Shown here: positions 6,835 to 13,573 of the stretch, one piece after another
How the letters are laid out: every line of letters starts with the position of its first letter
Position numbering within the stretch: position 1 is the first letter of the stretch
Assembly (NCBI GenBank): GCA_964600845.1
Contig: CAZRJW010000024.1
Span: 1-18,062 of the forward strand
Direction of reading: 5' to 3'
Source: JAGOTP01 sp964600845
GTDB taxonomy: Bacteria > Patescibacteriota > Patescibacteriia > 2-12-FULL-60-25
DNA: 18,062 nucleotides
Notes under the pieces: generated by a model
Databases searched by the model: none
What the model was told of the DNA's origin: nothing
What the model saw: the letters and a program-made list of their open reading frames with translations, nothing else
Made by a program: the position numbers and the translations under genes

Positions 6835-6893
6835 AGGCGAAGCGCCCGCCACCAACAGCTCCAAGAAGTAGAGCAAAATCTACTAGAAGGTAA
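6831..6893 (+). CDS. Possible 20-aa basic peptide overlapping the helicase stop
   Basis: The ATG overlaps the helicase stop in an ATGA junction and opens a 20-residue frame rich in Arg, Lys and Pro (MKAKRPPPTAPRSRAKSTRR). AGGTG lies just upstream. The arrangement suits translational coupling, but the peptide is too short to judge and may be the residue of a frameshifted helicase tail or of a lost gene. Confidence 0.2.
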   Translation: MKAKRPPPTAPRSRAKSTRR

Positions 6894-6997
6894 GGAGGGA
6901 TCAAAGAAACAGAGACAAATCTCCAAAACAATAAGATAGAAGAACGCTCTCGACCCTCGTGTCAGAGCGACTACGTGCCTCCAGGCTTGGGGGTGCC

Positions 6998-7038
6998 GGC
7001 TCGCAGGGGATAATACCTCTGCGAGCCATTTGATTTTT
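6998..7038 (+). terminator. Helicase transcript terminator
   Basis: GGCTCGCAG (6998-7006) pairs with CTGCGAGCC (7019-7027), followed by the T-rich stretch ATTTGATTTTTAT. A smaller hairpin (CGCTCT/AGAGCG, 6945-6969) precedes it. The remaining sequence to the tRNA-Thr is AT-rich and holds no gene I can support. Confidence 0.7.
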
Positions 7039-7161
7039 ATAAGTAGATGTAATTCCGGGTTTTGATTCTTTGCTACAGATATTCTTTTAGGTCGATATGC
7101 TTGGTTAAGCTGTTTTCTGGTTTACTTTTTACGCTAGAAGCCGATATTTCACATTAGTTTT

Positions 7162-7179
7162 GGGCAGTGAGCGGTCAAC
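7162..7179 (+). repeat. GGGCA-N4-GCGGTCAAC motif, right copy
   Basis: The partner of the motif at 4098-4115, in direct orientation, 76 bases before the right direct repeat. A shared GATATGCTT lies upstream of each motif (4049 and 7094), but at different distances. Confidence 0.4.
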
Positions 7180-7237
7180 GGTCGTTTTGGTATGTAATTT
7201 AATATTCCTAAGAGCTATCTAGATTTTGGCTTTATAT

Positions 7238-7260
7238 AAACAAAAACTCCCTCTGACGAG
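7238..7260 (-). terminator. Terminator of the tRNA-Gly/tRNA-Thr operon
   Basis: On the minus strand, CTCCCTC, loop GTCA, GAGGGAG, then TTTTTGTTT, starting 13 bases after the CCA end of tRNA-Thr. A compact intrinsic terminator. Confidence 0.75.
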
Positions 7261-7297
7261 GGAGTCTCTGCATGGAGCCAATTCCGGGAGTCGAACC
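7238..7297 (-). repeat. Right direct repeat of the tRNA-Thr island (attR-like)
   Basis: The partner of 3920-3979. Here the homologous block is continuous with the intact tRNA-Thr gene. The 40-bp identical core (7258-7297) covers the 3' stem arm of the terminator, the spacer and the tRNA 3' end up to the T loop, the region commonly used as an attachment core by tyrosine integrases. Confidence 0.8.
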
Positions 7298-7348
7298 CGG
7301 GACCTCTGCTTTACGAAAGCATTGCTCTACCAACTGAGCTAAATTGGC
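7273..7348 (-). tRNA. tRNA-Thr(CGT)
   Basis: A 76-base cloverleaf with encoded CCA. The acceptor stem is GCCAATT/AATTGGC, the D arm starts TAGCTCAGTTGG, the anticodon loop is TTCGTAA (anticodon CGT, reads ACG), and the T arm is CCGGG-TTCGACT-CCCGG. One A-G mismatch opens the top of the anticodon stem. It lies 83 bases downstream of tRNA-Gly and shares its promoter. Its 3' half is the island's integration target. Confidence 0.93.
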
Positions 7349-7431
7349 GCCTCTCTGGTGAAAACACGTGAGCATCCTCACCAGAGTTCACCTTATCATT
7401 CCACCTTCGTCCGCGTAACGAACTTGGTGGG

Positions 7432-7506
7432 TGGAGCGGGTAAGGGGAATCGAACCCCTCTTTGGTGCTTGGGAAGCACCCATAATAACCACTATACGAT
7501 ACCCGC
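7432..7506 (-). tRNA. tRNA-Gly(CCC)
   Basis: A 75-base cloverleaf with encoded CCA. The acceptor stem is GCGGGTA/TACCCGC, the anticodon stem GGTGC/GCACC with loop TTCCCAA gives anticodon CCC (reads GGG), and the T arm is AGGGG-TTCGATT-CCCCT. The D stem is weak (GTAT/TTAT). First gene of the two-tRNA operon. Confidence 0.93.
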
Positions 7507-7531
7507 GGGGTCTCAATGTGGCCCAGAAAAG

Positions 7532-7550
7532 GCATAGATCTGAACTATGC
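7532..7550 (-). terminator. Hairpin with T tail in the tRNA leader
   Basis: GCATAG, a 7-base loop, CTATGC; on the minus strand this is followed by CCTTTTC. It lies between the tRNA promoter and tRNA-Gly and after the rodA stop. It could end rodA transcripts, but a full terminator here would also block the tRNAs, so it is probably weak or a processing element. Confidence 0.35.
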
Positions 7551-7570
7551 GTTTCTCCAGATGTGCCCGC

Positions 7571-7599
7571 AGTATAGGGGATGGCCCTTTGGAAATCAA
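7571..7599 (-). promoter_or_regulatory. Promoter of the tRNA-Gly/tRNA-Thr operon
   Basis: On the minus strand, TTGATT (7599-7594), a 17-base spacer, TATACT (7576-7571). Good matches at ideal spacing. The predicted start is near 7564, about 58 bases before tRNA-Gly, in the gap after the rodA stop. Confidence 0.7.
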
Positions 7600-7633
7600 G
7601 GGAAATACGCTGTGGATGAACGAAAAAATGGCT

Positions 7634-8776
7634 TTAACGCGTAGAATAGCGCTCGTGGAGTTCCGCGTGAGCCAAACTTTCACTCCGACGGCGAACGGCG
7701 ACGCTTTGTGCGAGTCCAACATTGATCCAGACCACCACAAGGGAAGAGGCAGCACTCGAGACGAAAGGGAGCGGAATACCGGTGATCGGTAAGACACCCA
7801 GGTTCATCCCCGCATTTTCGACCACGTGGACGAGGAGGGTTGCGCCGAGACCAATGAGTAGGAGCGCGGCGAAGTCATCGCCGGAAGCGAGAGCGGTCAG
7901 GACATAGCGCGTAAAGAGCCAACCGAAGAGAATAATGGTAACGGCAATTCCAACGAATCCAAGCTCTTCTCCGACGACGGCAAAGATAAAGTCGGTCGCG
8001 GCTTCTGGAAGGAAGCGTAAACGTGCCTGTGAGCCTTCCCCAATCCCTTTGCCTAACCATCCACCAGAACCAATCGCAATACGCGCTTGAGCGGCGTTAT
8101 AGCCTGAGCCACGCATATCGGCGGTTGGATTGATGAAGGCGGCGATACGTTCTTTTTGATACGGCTTGAGAGCAAAGTTCCAGCTGAGGCCGATCGTAAC
8201 AGCGGCCAAGATCGGAAGCACGAGCCAGGCGAAGCGCGGAAGTCCGGCGAATAAAGCCATCGCTCCCCAGATGGCGAGCATGACCATCGCGGAACCAAAG
8301 TCTGGCTGCAAAAAGACGAGGGCAATGTAGATTCCTGTTGCAGCGCCACTTCGTAAGAAGCTCGGCCAATTCAGACGGCCATGTCCGTGCCGAGCCATGA
8401 AAGCGGCGAGATAGGCGGCTAAACAGATCTTCGCGGGTTCTACCGGCTGAAACGAGAATCCTCCAAATACGAACCAACCCTGTGTGCCACGAATTGTTTT
8501 TCCAAAGATTAAAACGGAAGCTAAGAGAACTAATCCCACGACATAGATCACCGCTGAGAGCGAACGCAGGTGTCGATAGTCTATCACCGTCAGCATGAAC
8601 GCGACCGATAGCCCAATGCCCAACGCTGCTAACTGTTTGTAGAAGGAGAAGAGATCGATTGGATCGCGAGAGATGCCGATGCCGTAGATAACCGAAAGAC
8701 CGATCGCGACCAAAGATGCCGCAGCGATCAAGAGCCCCCAATCGAGGCGTTCAAACAGAACGAAGACGCGCTGCAT
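7634..8776 (-). CDS. rodA: RodA/FtsW-family (SEDS) peptidoglycan glycosyltransferase
   Basis: A 380-residue polytopic membrane protein of the SEDS family. It polymerises lipid II into glycan strands, normally with a partner class B PBP. Visible signatures: GTQGWFVFGGFSFQPVEPAK (97-116), LQPDFGSA (156-163), GSGGWLGKGIGEGSQ (236-250), PEAATDFIFAVVGEELG (257-273) and NAGMNLGVLPITGIPLPFVS (321-340). Asp262 in the TDFIF segment matches the Asp found essential in RodA. About ten hydrophobic segments are seen. The length and the RG-TQGW motif favour RodA (elongation) over FtsW, but I cannot exclude FtsW. It lies 55 bases downstream of the anchored hypothetical gene on the same strand and is probably co-transcribed with it. 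No SD sequence precedes the ATG. Confidence 0.92.
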   Translation of the reverse strand: MQRVFVLFERLDWGLLIAAASLVAIGLSVIYGIGISRDPIDLFSFYKQLAALGIGLSVAFMLTVIDYRHLRSLSAVIYVVGLVLLASVLIFGKTIRGTQGWFVFGGFSFQPVEPAKICLAAYLAAFMARHGHGRLNWPSFLRSGAATGIYIALVFLQPDFGSAMVMLAIWGAMALFAGLPRFAWLVLPILAAVTIGLSWNFALKPYQKERIAAFINPTADMRGSGYNAAQARIAIGSGGWLGKGIGEGSQARLRFLPEAATDFIFAVVGEELGFVGIAVTIILFGWLFTRYVLTALASGDDFAALLLIGLGATLLVHVVENAGMNLGVLPITGIPLPFVSSAASSLVVVWINVGLAQSVAVRRRSESLAHAELHERYSTR

Positions 8777-8831
8777 GCGAAGAGCATAGCGGGACGAAGA
8801 CGTGGCCGCTAGGGGAGTGGATCGGGACGCG

Positions 8832-9695
8832 TTACAGACGATCGGTTGAGAGGTAGCTGGCCGGATCTAAGATGTCGACGTACGGCGTAATTTCAACTTG
8901 GTCGACACCACCGACTTCTTCGAGCCATTGCAAGGAAATAGCCCGTTCTTCATTGGGTTTTAATTCGCGTACATCTACTTTGTTGACGGCGAGCGGAATA
9001 CCTTGTCGAAGAAGCGTGACGTAGAGCTCAACGTTCCAATAGCCGTATCCTGAGTTGTTTGTGAGGGTAAAGTCTGTTTTTCCGACCCCTTCGCCCAGCG
9101 AGATGTATTCTGGCTCTTCGCTAAAGACAAAATCCTGACGCTGGAGTGCGAAGGCTTCAAAATTCCCATCCACGTCTGGGAGTAAGACGCGCTGCCAACG
9201 GATGGATTGGATATCGAGCTGTGGGTCGCCGTCGCCTTTGATGCCGAGTTGTGTGAGGGGGCGCGTGCTCCGAGGGAGGATGACTGCCTCTTGCGGAGGG
9301 CTAAGCTGTTCTCCGAGTTTGAAAACGTAGGTGACTTTTGCTGACCAGAGCTCGTTGGGGTTGCTCAAGCTGCTCAGGAGATCGAGGCGATCATCCGTTC
9401 CCGCAAAAGCGCGGACATCCCCAGGCTGAAGAGGTTCCGGGGCAATGCGGCGAATGGCATCGAGGGGAACGACTTGTTGGGCGATGAGTTTGTGAATGCG
9501 CGATTCACGCGGCCAGGAGATCAGGTAGGCGTCCACGTAGGACCAGATGGTAAAACCCCAAAACAGGACGCTAAGCCCTGCGAGGAAACCATAGCCCAGT
9601 CGGCGTAGACCCAGGTGGTGTTTGACCCACCAGGAGGCGGCTGCTAAATCACCGGCGCTCATTCCGGTTCCGATCTGATGTTCTGAAGGAAGCAT
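8832..9695 (-). CDS. Membrane-anchored hypothetical protein with beta-rich C-terminus
   Basis: A 287-residue protein I cannot assign to a named family. One membrane segment (about 34-57) follows a short cytoplasmic end, so the remaining 230 residues should lie outside the membrane. The C-terminal 120 residues look like an immunoglobulin-like beta domain: DFTLTNNSGYGYWNVELYVTLL, then a LxPNEER turn and an ISLQW strand, similar in style to bacterial FxLYD/CARDB-type folds. No catalytic motif is seen. It is upstream of rodA in the same orientation, suggesting a cell-envelope role. The ATG at 9695 follows a TATACT box by 6 bases; a second in-frame ATG lies at 9662. Confidence 0.7.
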   Translation of the reverse strand: MLPSEHQIGTGMSAGDLAAASWWVKHHLGLRRLGYGFLAGLSVLFWGFTIWSYVDAYLISWPRESRIHKLIAQQVVPLDAIRRIAPEPLQPGDVRAFAGTDDRLDLLSSLSNPNELWSAKVTYVFKLGEQLSPPQEAVILPRSTRPLTQLGIKGDGDPQLDIQSIRWQRVLLPDVDGNFEAFALQRQDFVFSEEPEYISLGEGVGKTDFTLTNNSGYGYWNVELYVTLLRQGIPLAVNKVDVRELKPNEERAISLQWLEEVGGVDQVEITPYVDILDPASYLSTDRL

Positions 9696-9701
9696 GGCCT
9701 C

Positions 9702-9707
9702 AGTATA
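9702..9707 (-). promoter_or_regulatory. -10 box (TATACT) for the anchored hypothetical/rodA operon
   Basis: TATACT on the minus strand lies 6 bases before the ATG at 9695, so initiation at the usual distance would fall on or next to the start codon (leaderless). No good -35 box is seen. It is in the divergent gap shared with gyrB. Confidence 0.45.
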
Positions 9708-9715
9708 TCATCCAC

Positions 9716-9744
9716 TTCTCTTCGAGCCTACCTCCTGGTACCAT
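9716..9744 (+). promoter_or_regulatory. Weak candidate gyrB promoter
   Basis: An extended TGG-TACCAT -10 (9736-9744) with a poor -35 (TTCTCT, 9716-9721) at 17-base spacing. Predicted leader about 10 bases. Offered because no better box exists in the 65-base divergent gap. Confidence 0.25.
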
Positions 9745-9760
9745 CCGGCCAACTCTTTCT

Positions 9761-11800
9761 ATGGCAAAAACACCCGCGAAGAACGGCTACAGCGCCGAGC
9801 AGATTTCGGTCCTTGAAGGTTTGGAACCGGTGCGCAAGCGCCCGGGCATGTATATCGGATCCACCGGTCCGGAGGGATTATTCCATTTGTTGCGCGAAGT
9901 TGTAGATAACTGTTTTGACGAAGCCATGGCTGGGCATGCGGATACGATTACGATCACCCTGCTTCCAGGTGATAAAATTCAAGTAACGGACAACGGTCGC
10001 GGGATTCCGGTCGATACACACAAGCAATACGGCGTGTCCGCGCTTGAACTTGTCATGACGAAGTTGCACGCGGGTGGAAAATTCGGGGGAGAATCGAGCG
10101 GCTATAAAATTTCTGGTGGGTTGCACGGGGTGGGTGTGTCCGTTGTGAACGCGCTCTCAGATGATCTCGAGGTCATCGTCGAGCGTGATGGCGGGAAGTG
10201 GCAGCAGTTCTACAAATGCGGAAAAGCCCAGGGCGATGTCAAGAAAATTGGGAAGAGCGATCGCCATGGCACGACGATTATTTTCCATCCAGACAACACG
10301 ATCTTTACGGAAAGTATTACGATCGATCACCAACGCATCATCGACCACTATCGTCAGCAGTGTTATTTGACCAAGGGAATTCGCTTGACGGTCACGAATG
10401 CACGTCTTCCAGGTCAGCAAGACGTCTATGGTTTCTACTTCGAGGGAGGTGTTGCTTCCTACACGCGTTTCTTGAACCACAAAAAGCAACCAAAACACGA
10501 GAATATCTTTTTGGTTGAGAAGCAGGTCGACAAAACCGAAGTTTCGGTAGCCTTGCAGTACACAGATGACTATTCTGAAACGCTGTTTGCCTTCACCAAC
10601 AACATCACGAACCCAGAAGGAGGTACGCACGTTCAAGGGTTCCGTGCTGCGTTGACACGTGTCTTGAATAGCTATGCTCGTACCAAAGGCTTCATCAAAG
10701 AAAAGGATGACAACCTCTCTGGAGAAGATGTCCGTGAAGGTCTAACGGCCGTGATTTCGATTCGCTACCCAGAGCCACAGTTTGAAGGTCAGACGAAAGC
10801 CAAACTTGGAACGCAGGAAGTTCGTGGAGCGGTGGAAGCCGTCATGAGTGAAGCGTTCACCATGTTCCTCGAAGAGCATCCACGTGATGGGCAGATGATT
10901 CTCGAGAAGTGTGTGCTGGCCCAGCGTGCCCGTGCCGCGGCCCGTGCCGCGCGTGAAACAGTTCTGCGTAAAGGTGTACTCGAGGGCATGATGCTTCCAG
11001 GAAAGCTGGCAGACTGTGCGAATCGTGATCCATCCGTGTGTGAGCTCTACATCGTTGAGGGAGACTCCGCTGGAGGTTCCGCAAAACAAGGGCGCAACCG
11101 CGACAACCAAGCGATCCTGCCGTTGCGTGGAAAGATTTTGAACGTGGAACGTGCCCGTTTGGACAAGATGTTGGGCAATGAACAGATCAAAAACCTGGTT
11201 ATCGCGATGGGAACAAACATCGGTGAGATGTTTGATATCACGAAGCTTCGCTACGGTCGCGTGATCATCATGACCGACGCCGACGTCGACGGAGCGCACA
11301 TCCGTACGCTCTTGTTAACCTTGTTCTACCGCTATTTCCCACTGCTCATCACCAATGGAAATATCTACATCGCTCAGCCACCGCTGTTCCGTTTGCAGCG
11401 TGGAAAAGAAATTCGCTACGCCTATAGCGAAGAAGAGCGTGACAAGGGGATGGAAGAAATGATGAAGGCGAAAGAAGAGCGCGCCACGAAAGCCAAGAAG
11501 GGAAAAGAAGAAAAAACCGAAGAGGTGTCAGAGACGCCCGTCGTGATCGAAGAGCCAATCGAAGGGATGATGAGCGTGAATGGAATCAACATCCAGCGCT
11601 ACAAAGGTTTGGGAGAAATGAACCCAGAGCAGTTGTGGGAGACGACGATGGATCCAGAGCGTCGCTTGATGAAGCGTGTTACTGTAGACGATGCACAGAA
11701 AGCGGATGAAATGTTCGATATTTTGATGGGGAGTGACGTTGCTCCACGTAAGCGCTTTATCCAAGCGAATGCGAAGCACGTGAAAGACCTCGACGTTTAA
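9761..11800 (+). CDS. gyrB: DNA gyrase subunit B
   Basis: A 679-residue type IIA topoisomerase ATPase subunit. The GHKL ATPase domain shows REVVDNCFDEAMAGHAD, DNGRGIPV and GGLHGVGVSVVNALS. The transducer domain contains the QTKAKLG switch-lysine segment. The Toprim domain has YIVEGDSAGGSAKQGRNRD, QAILPLRGKILNVE and MTDADVDGAHI with metal-binding acidic residues, and the C-terminal tail has QRYKGLGEMNPEQLW. With a GyrA partner (not in this window) it introduces negative supercoils. It is a little longer than the compact GyrB form because of a Lys/Glu-rich insert at about 550-600, just before RYKGLGE. No SD sequence is present. The TrmB-type gene starts 26 bases downstream, so the two are probably co-transcribed. 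Confidence 0.97.
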   Translation: MAKTPAKNGYSAEQISVLEGLEPVRKRPGMYIGSTGPEGLFHLLREVVDNCFDEAMAGHADTITITLLPGDKIQVTDNGRGIPVDTHKQYGVSALELVMTKLHAGGKFGGESSGYKISGGLHGVGVSVVNALSDDLEVIVERDGGKWQQFYKCGKAQGDVKKIGKSDRHGTTIIFHPDNTIFTESITIDHQRIIDHYRQQCYLTKGIRLTVTNARLPGQQDVYGFYFEGGVASYTRFLNHKKQPKHENIFLVEKQVDKTEVSVALQYTDDYSETLFAFTNNITNPEGGTHVQGFRAALTRVLNSYARTKGFIKEKDDNLSGEDVREGLTAVISIRYPEPQFEGQTKAKLGTQEVRGAVEAVMSEAFTMFLEEHPRDGQMILEKCVLAQRARAAARAARETVLRKGVLEGMMLPGKLADCANRDPSVCELYIVEGDSAGGSAKQGRNRDNQAILPLRGKILNVERARLDKMLGNEQIKNLVIAMGTNIGEMFDITKLRYGRVIIMTDADVDGAHIRTLLLTLFYRYFPLLITNGNIYIAQPPLFRLQRGKEIRYAYSEEERDKGMEEMMKAKEERATKAKKGKEEKTEEVSETPVVIEEPIEGMMSVNGINIQRYKGLGEMNPEQLWETTMDPERRLMKRVTVDDAQKADEMFDILMGSDVAPRKRFIQANAKHVKDLDV

Positions 11801-11826
11801 CCTTTTATTTTTTCATTCATCCCACT

Positions 11827-12594
11827 ATGGCTTCTTGGGATAAGCTCCTTCGCACCTTAGGCTTCACTGAGAGTGAGTCAAAGTTGTATCTCGTTTCGCT
11901 TGAAACGGGTCCCGCCACCGTTCAAGATCTTGCAAAGCAGGCCAAGATCTCTCGTGTCACGGCCTACGCCGCGGTCGATGCGCTCATGCGGAATAGCTTG
12001 ATGAGCACGCTTCAGCATGGGAAGAAAAGATTATTTTCAGCTGAATCACCAGATCGTTTGGTCGCCTTCATGCAGACCCGCATGCAGCACATGCAGACCA
12101 CGCTAAAAGAAGTCGAGGCGTCGGTCGAAGAGTTGCGTTTGCTTCAGCGTGGAGAAAAGCCCATCGTAAAAATGTTTATGGGGAAAGAGGGGATTCGCGC
12201 ATTGCAAAACGACCTCTTGCAGGTGGCTCCAAAAACATTGGATGAGGTTGCGAACTTCGATGAGGTCCTACGCTTATATCCAACAGATGCAGATGGCAAC
12301 CGAGAATATTTCCAGAAACTCGATAAGATTCGCCCAAAGCGTCGGTTGATTTTTTACAGCCGTGGCGAGAACCAAATTCGCGGAGGCTTTCCAGACGAGC
12401 ACATTGCGGTCGTGAAAGAGACCGGTCCAAGTAAATTGTTTGCTGATATTCAGGTGTATGGAAATCGCGTGGTGATGTCGACGCTTCGCGGCGAAATTAT
12501 CGGTATCTTGATTGAAAGCCAAGATCTCGCGGACGCGTTCCGTGAAATGTTCGGACACATGTGGAACAACGTGCAGGACAAGCGAATTAGCTAG
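11827..12594 (+). CDS. TrmB-family HTH transcriptional regulator
   Basis: A 255-residue cytoplasmic protein. The N-terminal winged HTH of the TrmB type (about 8-75) reads LGFTESESKLYLVSLETGPA, then DLAKQAKISRVTAYAAVDAL and the wing GKKRLFSAESPDRL. A helical dimerisation segment (about 80-110, MQTRMQHMQTTLKEVEASVE) follows. The C-terminal 150 residues form an effector-type domain without recognisable ligand residues. Its target and signal cannot be told. The position directly after gyrB suggests co-expression but not a topology-related role. A large hairpin follows 28 bases after the stop. Confidence 0.85.
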   Translation: MASWDKLLRTLGFTESESKLYLVSLETGPATVQDLAKQAKISRVTAYAAVDALMRNSLMSTLQHGKKRLFSAESPDRLVAFMQTRMQHMQTTLKEVEASVEELRLLQRGEKPIVKMFMGKEGIRALQNDLLQVAPKTLDEVANFDEVLRLYPTDADGNREYFQKLDKIRPKRRLIFYSRGENQIRGGFPDEHIAVVKETGPSKLFADIQVYGNRVVMSTLRGEIIGILIESQDLADAFREMFGHMWNNVQDKRIS

Positions 12595-12622
12595 AAATAG
12601 AAACGGTTGTAAAAAAGAAGAC

Positions 12623-12677
12623 GCCCGGTCCGAGTTCTGTGAAACGCGTGTGCGTCTCAACTGGAACTCGGCCGGGC
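12623..12677 (+). terminator. Terminator hairpin after the gyrB/TrmB operon
   Basis: Arms 12623-12637 and 12664-12677 pair over 14 bp with one bulged T (core CCGAGTTC/GAACTCGG). The 26-base loop contains its own small ACGC-GTGT-GCGT hairpin. Only CTTTGAGTGTC follows, so termination may rely on stem strength. TCCGAGTTCT from the left arm recurs at 13007-13016. Confidence 0.55.
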
Positions 12678-12706
12678 CTTTGAGTGTCTCCTCTTCTGAT
12701 GGTCGT

Positions 12707-12968
12707 CGCTCCTTGTCTGTGAAGACGGGGAGCGGGAGCTCGCGGCAGGCCGCGTGCGAAGCGCGAAGGCGAAAGCCTATTCGTGCAGCGCGGCTGTTAG
12801 CGAGCGGGTCGTCGGGATGGACGAGCAGTCAGACCGGGTTGGTCTGGATCGGGCGCAGGCGGTCGACGGCGGAGCGACGCAGTTGTGGATGCTATCGCCA
12901 GTCGATCAGGTCGCGCTCGAACGGGGTCGGCGCAGGTCAGCGGCGGGTGTGACGGCTTGTCTGTCACC
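12707..12968 (+). ncRNA. GC-rich hairpin-dense segment, possible structured RNA
   Basis: At least five hairpins occur in a row: 12707-12734 (11 bp with two G-U pairs), 12741-12754, 12761-12786 (GCGCGAA/TTCGTGC outer stem with GGC-GAAA-GCC cap), 12809-12824 and 12830-12846; a further one is at 12946-12968. The G-U pairs and the GNRA tetraloop are valid only if the plus strand is transcribed. No RNase P, tmRNA, SRP or 6S signature is found. Open frames cross the segment but show no recognisable protein. GC-rich DNA forms chance hairpins easily, so this is a hypothesis. Confidence 0.3.
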
Positions 12969-13063
12969 GTGTGCTGATGAGACGCGGTAGAGCTGTGGAT
13001 CGGGGATCCGAGTTCTTGCCAGTGTGGCGCGCTCTACGGTCGTCCGCCGCCGGTGTGGTGGGC

Positions 13064-13144
13064 GCAGGGGCGACCACCACCGGTTTCGATGCAGGGGCGC
13101 CCGCCGCCGGTGTAGCTGCGGGTGCAGGGGCGCCCACCTCCGGT
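13064..13144. repeat. Three GC-rich 21-bp repeats
   Basis: Units at 13064-13084, 13091-13111 and 13124-13144 follow GCAGGGGCG-N-CCRCC-N-CCGGT, separated by 6 and 12 bases. Unit offsets are multiples of three, and the plus frame reads Ala/Gly/Pro/Thr-rich (AGATTTG, AGAPAAG, AGAPTSG), like a low-complexity linker, but no upstream gene supports translation. Confidence 0.5.
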
Positions 13145-13168
13145 CGTGAGCCATGAAGAGGAGTTGGA

Positions 13169-13294
13169 ATGGGACGAATGGGACGAATGTGCGGTCTTCA
13201 TGAGCGTGCCCTCCTGGGCGTTCGTTGTGGGCGCGGCTATGGTGTAAGCCTACCCCGGTCTGTGAATCGTCCCCACATTTTCAGGCTAGCGTAA
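13169..13294 (+). CDS. Possible 41-aa Arg/Gly-rich small protein
   Basis: ATG at 13169 follows AAGAGGAG by 5 bases, one of the best SD matches in the window, and opens 41 codons with a start-proximal duplication (MGRMGRM). The product is rich in Arg, Gly and Leu with no recognised motif. The flanks are non-coding in appearance. It could be a real small protein, a leader peptide, or chance. Confidence 0.25.
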   Translation: MGRMGRMCGLHERALLGVRCGRGYGVSLPRSVNRPHIFRLA

Positions 13295-13529
13295 GGGGCA
13301 TTGAGCCGGTTCTTCTGGTAGCCTGGTCTTGAGAGAACTGACAAATTTAGCAGAAATAAGGGAAAATGTCAAGCAAATGGCTCTTTTTGGCTGTATTACA
13401 ATATAAAACCGCTTAAATGCCTTGAAAAATGGATAGGGAAACTGAACAAAATAACACAATATAAACCAAATTTGTGATTTTGGCGCTTGTTTTAGCCAAT
13501 AAATAGGCTTGTTTGACGTACAAAGTAGC
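13295..13529. other. AT-rich intergenic stretch, no gene seen
   Basis: The base composition drops sharply from the GC-rich block before it. It contains A/T runs and two similar CAATATAAA elements (near 13399 and 13461). An open frame on the minus strand crosses it but has no recognisable product. It most likely serves as upstream promoter sequence for the membrane-protein pair. Confidence 0.5.
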
Positions 13530-13557
13530 TTGACAAAATCAGAAAATGTGCTATAGT
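13530..13557 (+). promoter_or_regulatory. Strong sigma70-type promoter for the membrane-protein pair
   Basis: Consensus TTGACA (13530-13535), a 16-base spacer, TATAGT (13552-13557) with an extended TGC just before it. This is the best promoter in the window. It gives a leader of about 110 bases before the ATG at 13675. Confidence 0.85.
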
Positions 13558-13573
13558 TTTTTGTTCTTTCGAC

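Noticed and set aside
3920..7297. Insertion sequence or composite transposon bounded by the direct repeats
   Set aside because: The repeats are a tRNA end plus terminator, not inverted terminal repeats, and no transposase is present.
12512..12990. Plus-strand open frames crossing the GC-rich segment
   Set aside because: Ser/Arg-rich products without motifs; one overlaps the TrmB-type gene and the terminator hairpin. Long frames are expected by chance in GC-rich DNA.
12906..13154. Minus-strand Arg/Pro/His-rich frame over the 21-bp repeats
   Set aside because: No SD or leaderless promoter, low-complexity product; a reflection of the DNA repeats.
12680..13160. RNase P RNA, tmRNA, SRP RNA or group II intron
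   Set aside because: I looked for GAGGAAAGTC-like, tmRNA end, SRP loop and domain V-type sequences on both strands and saw none.
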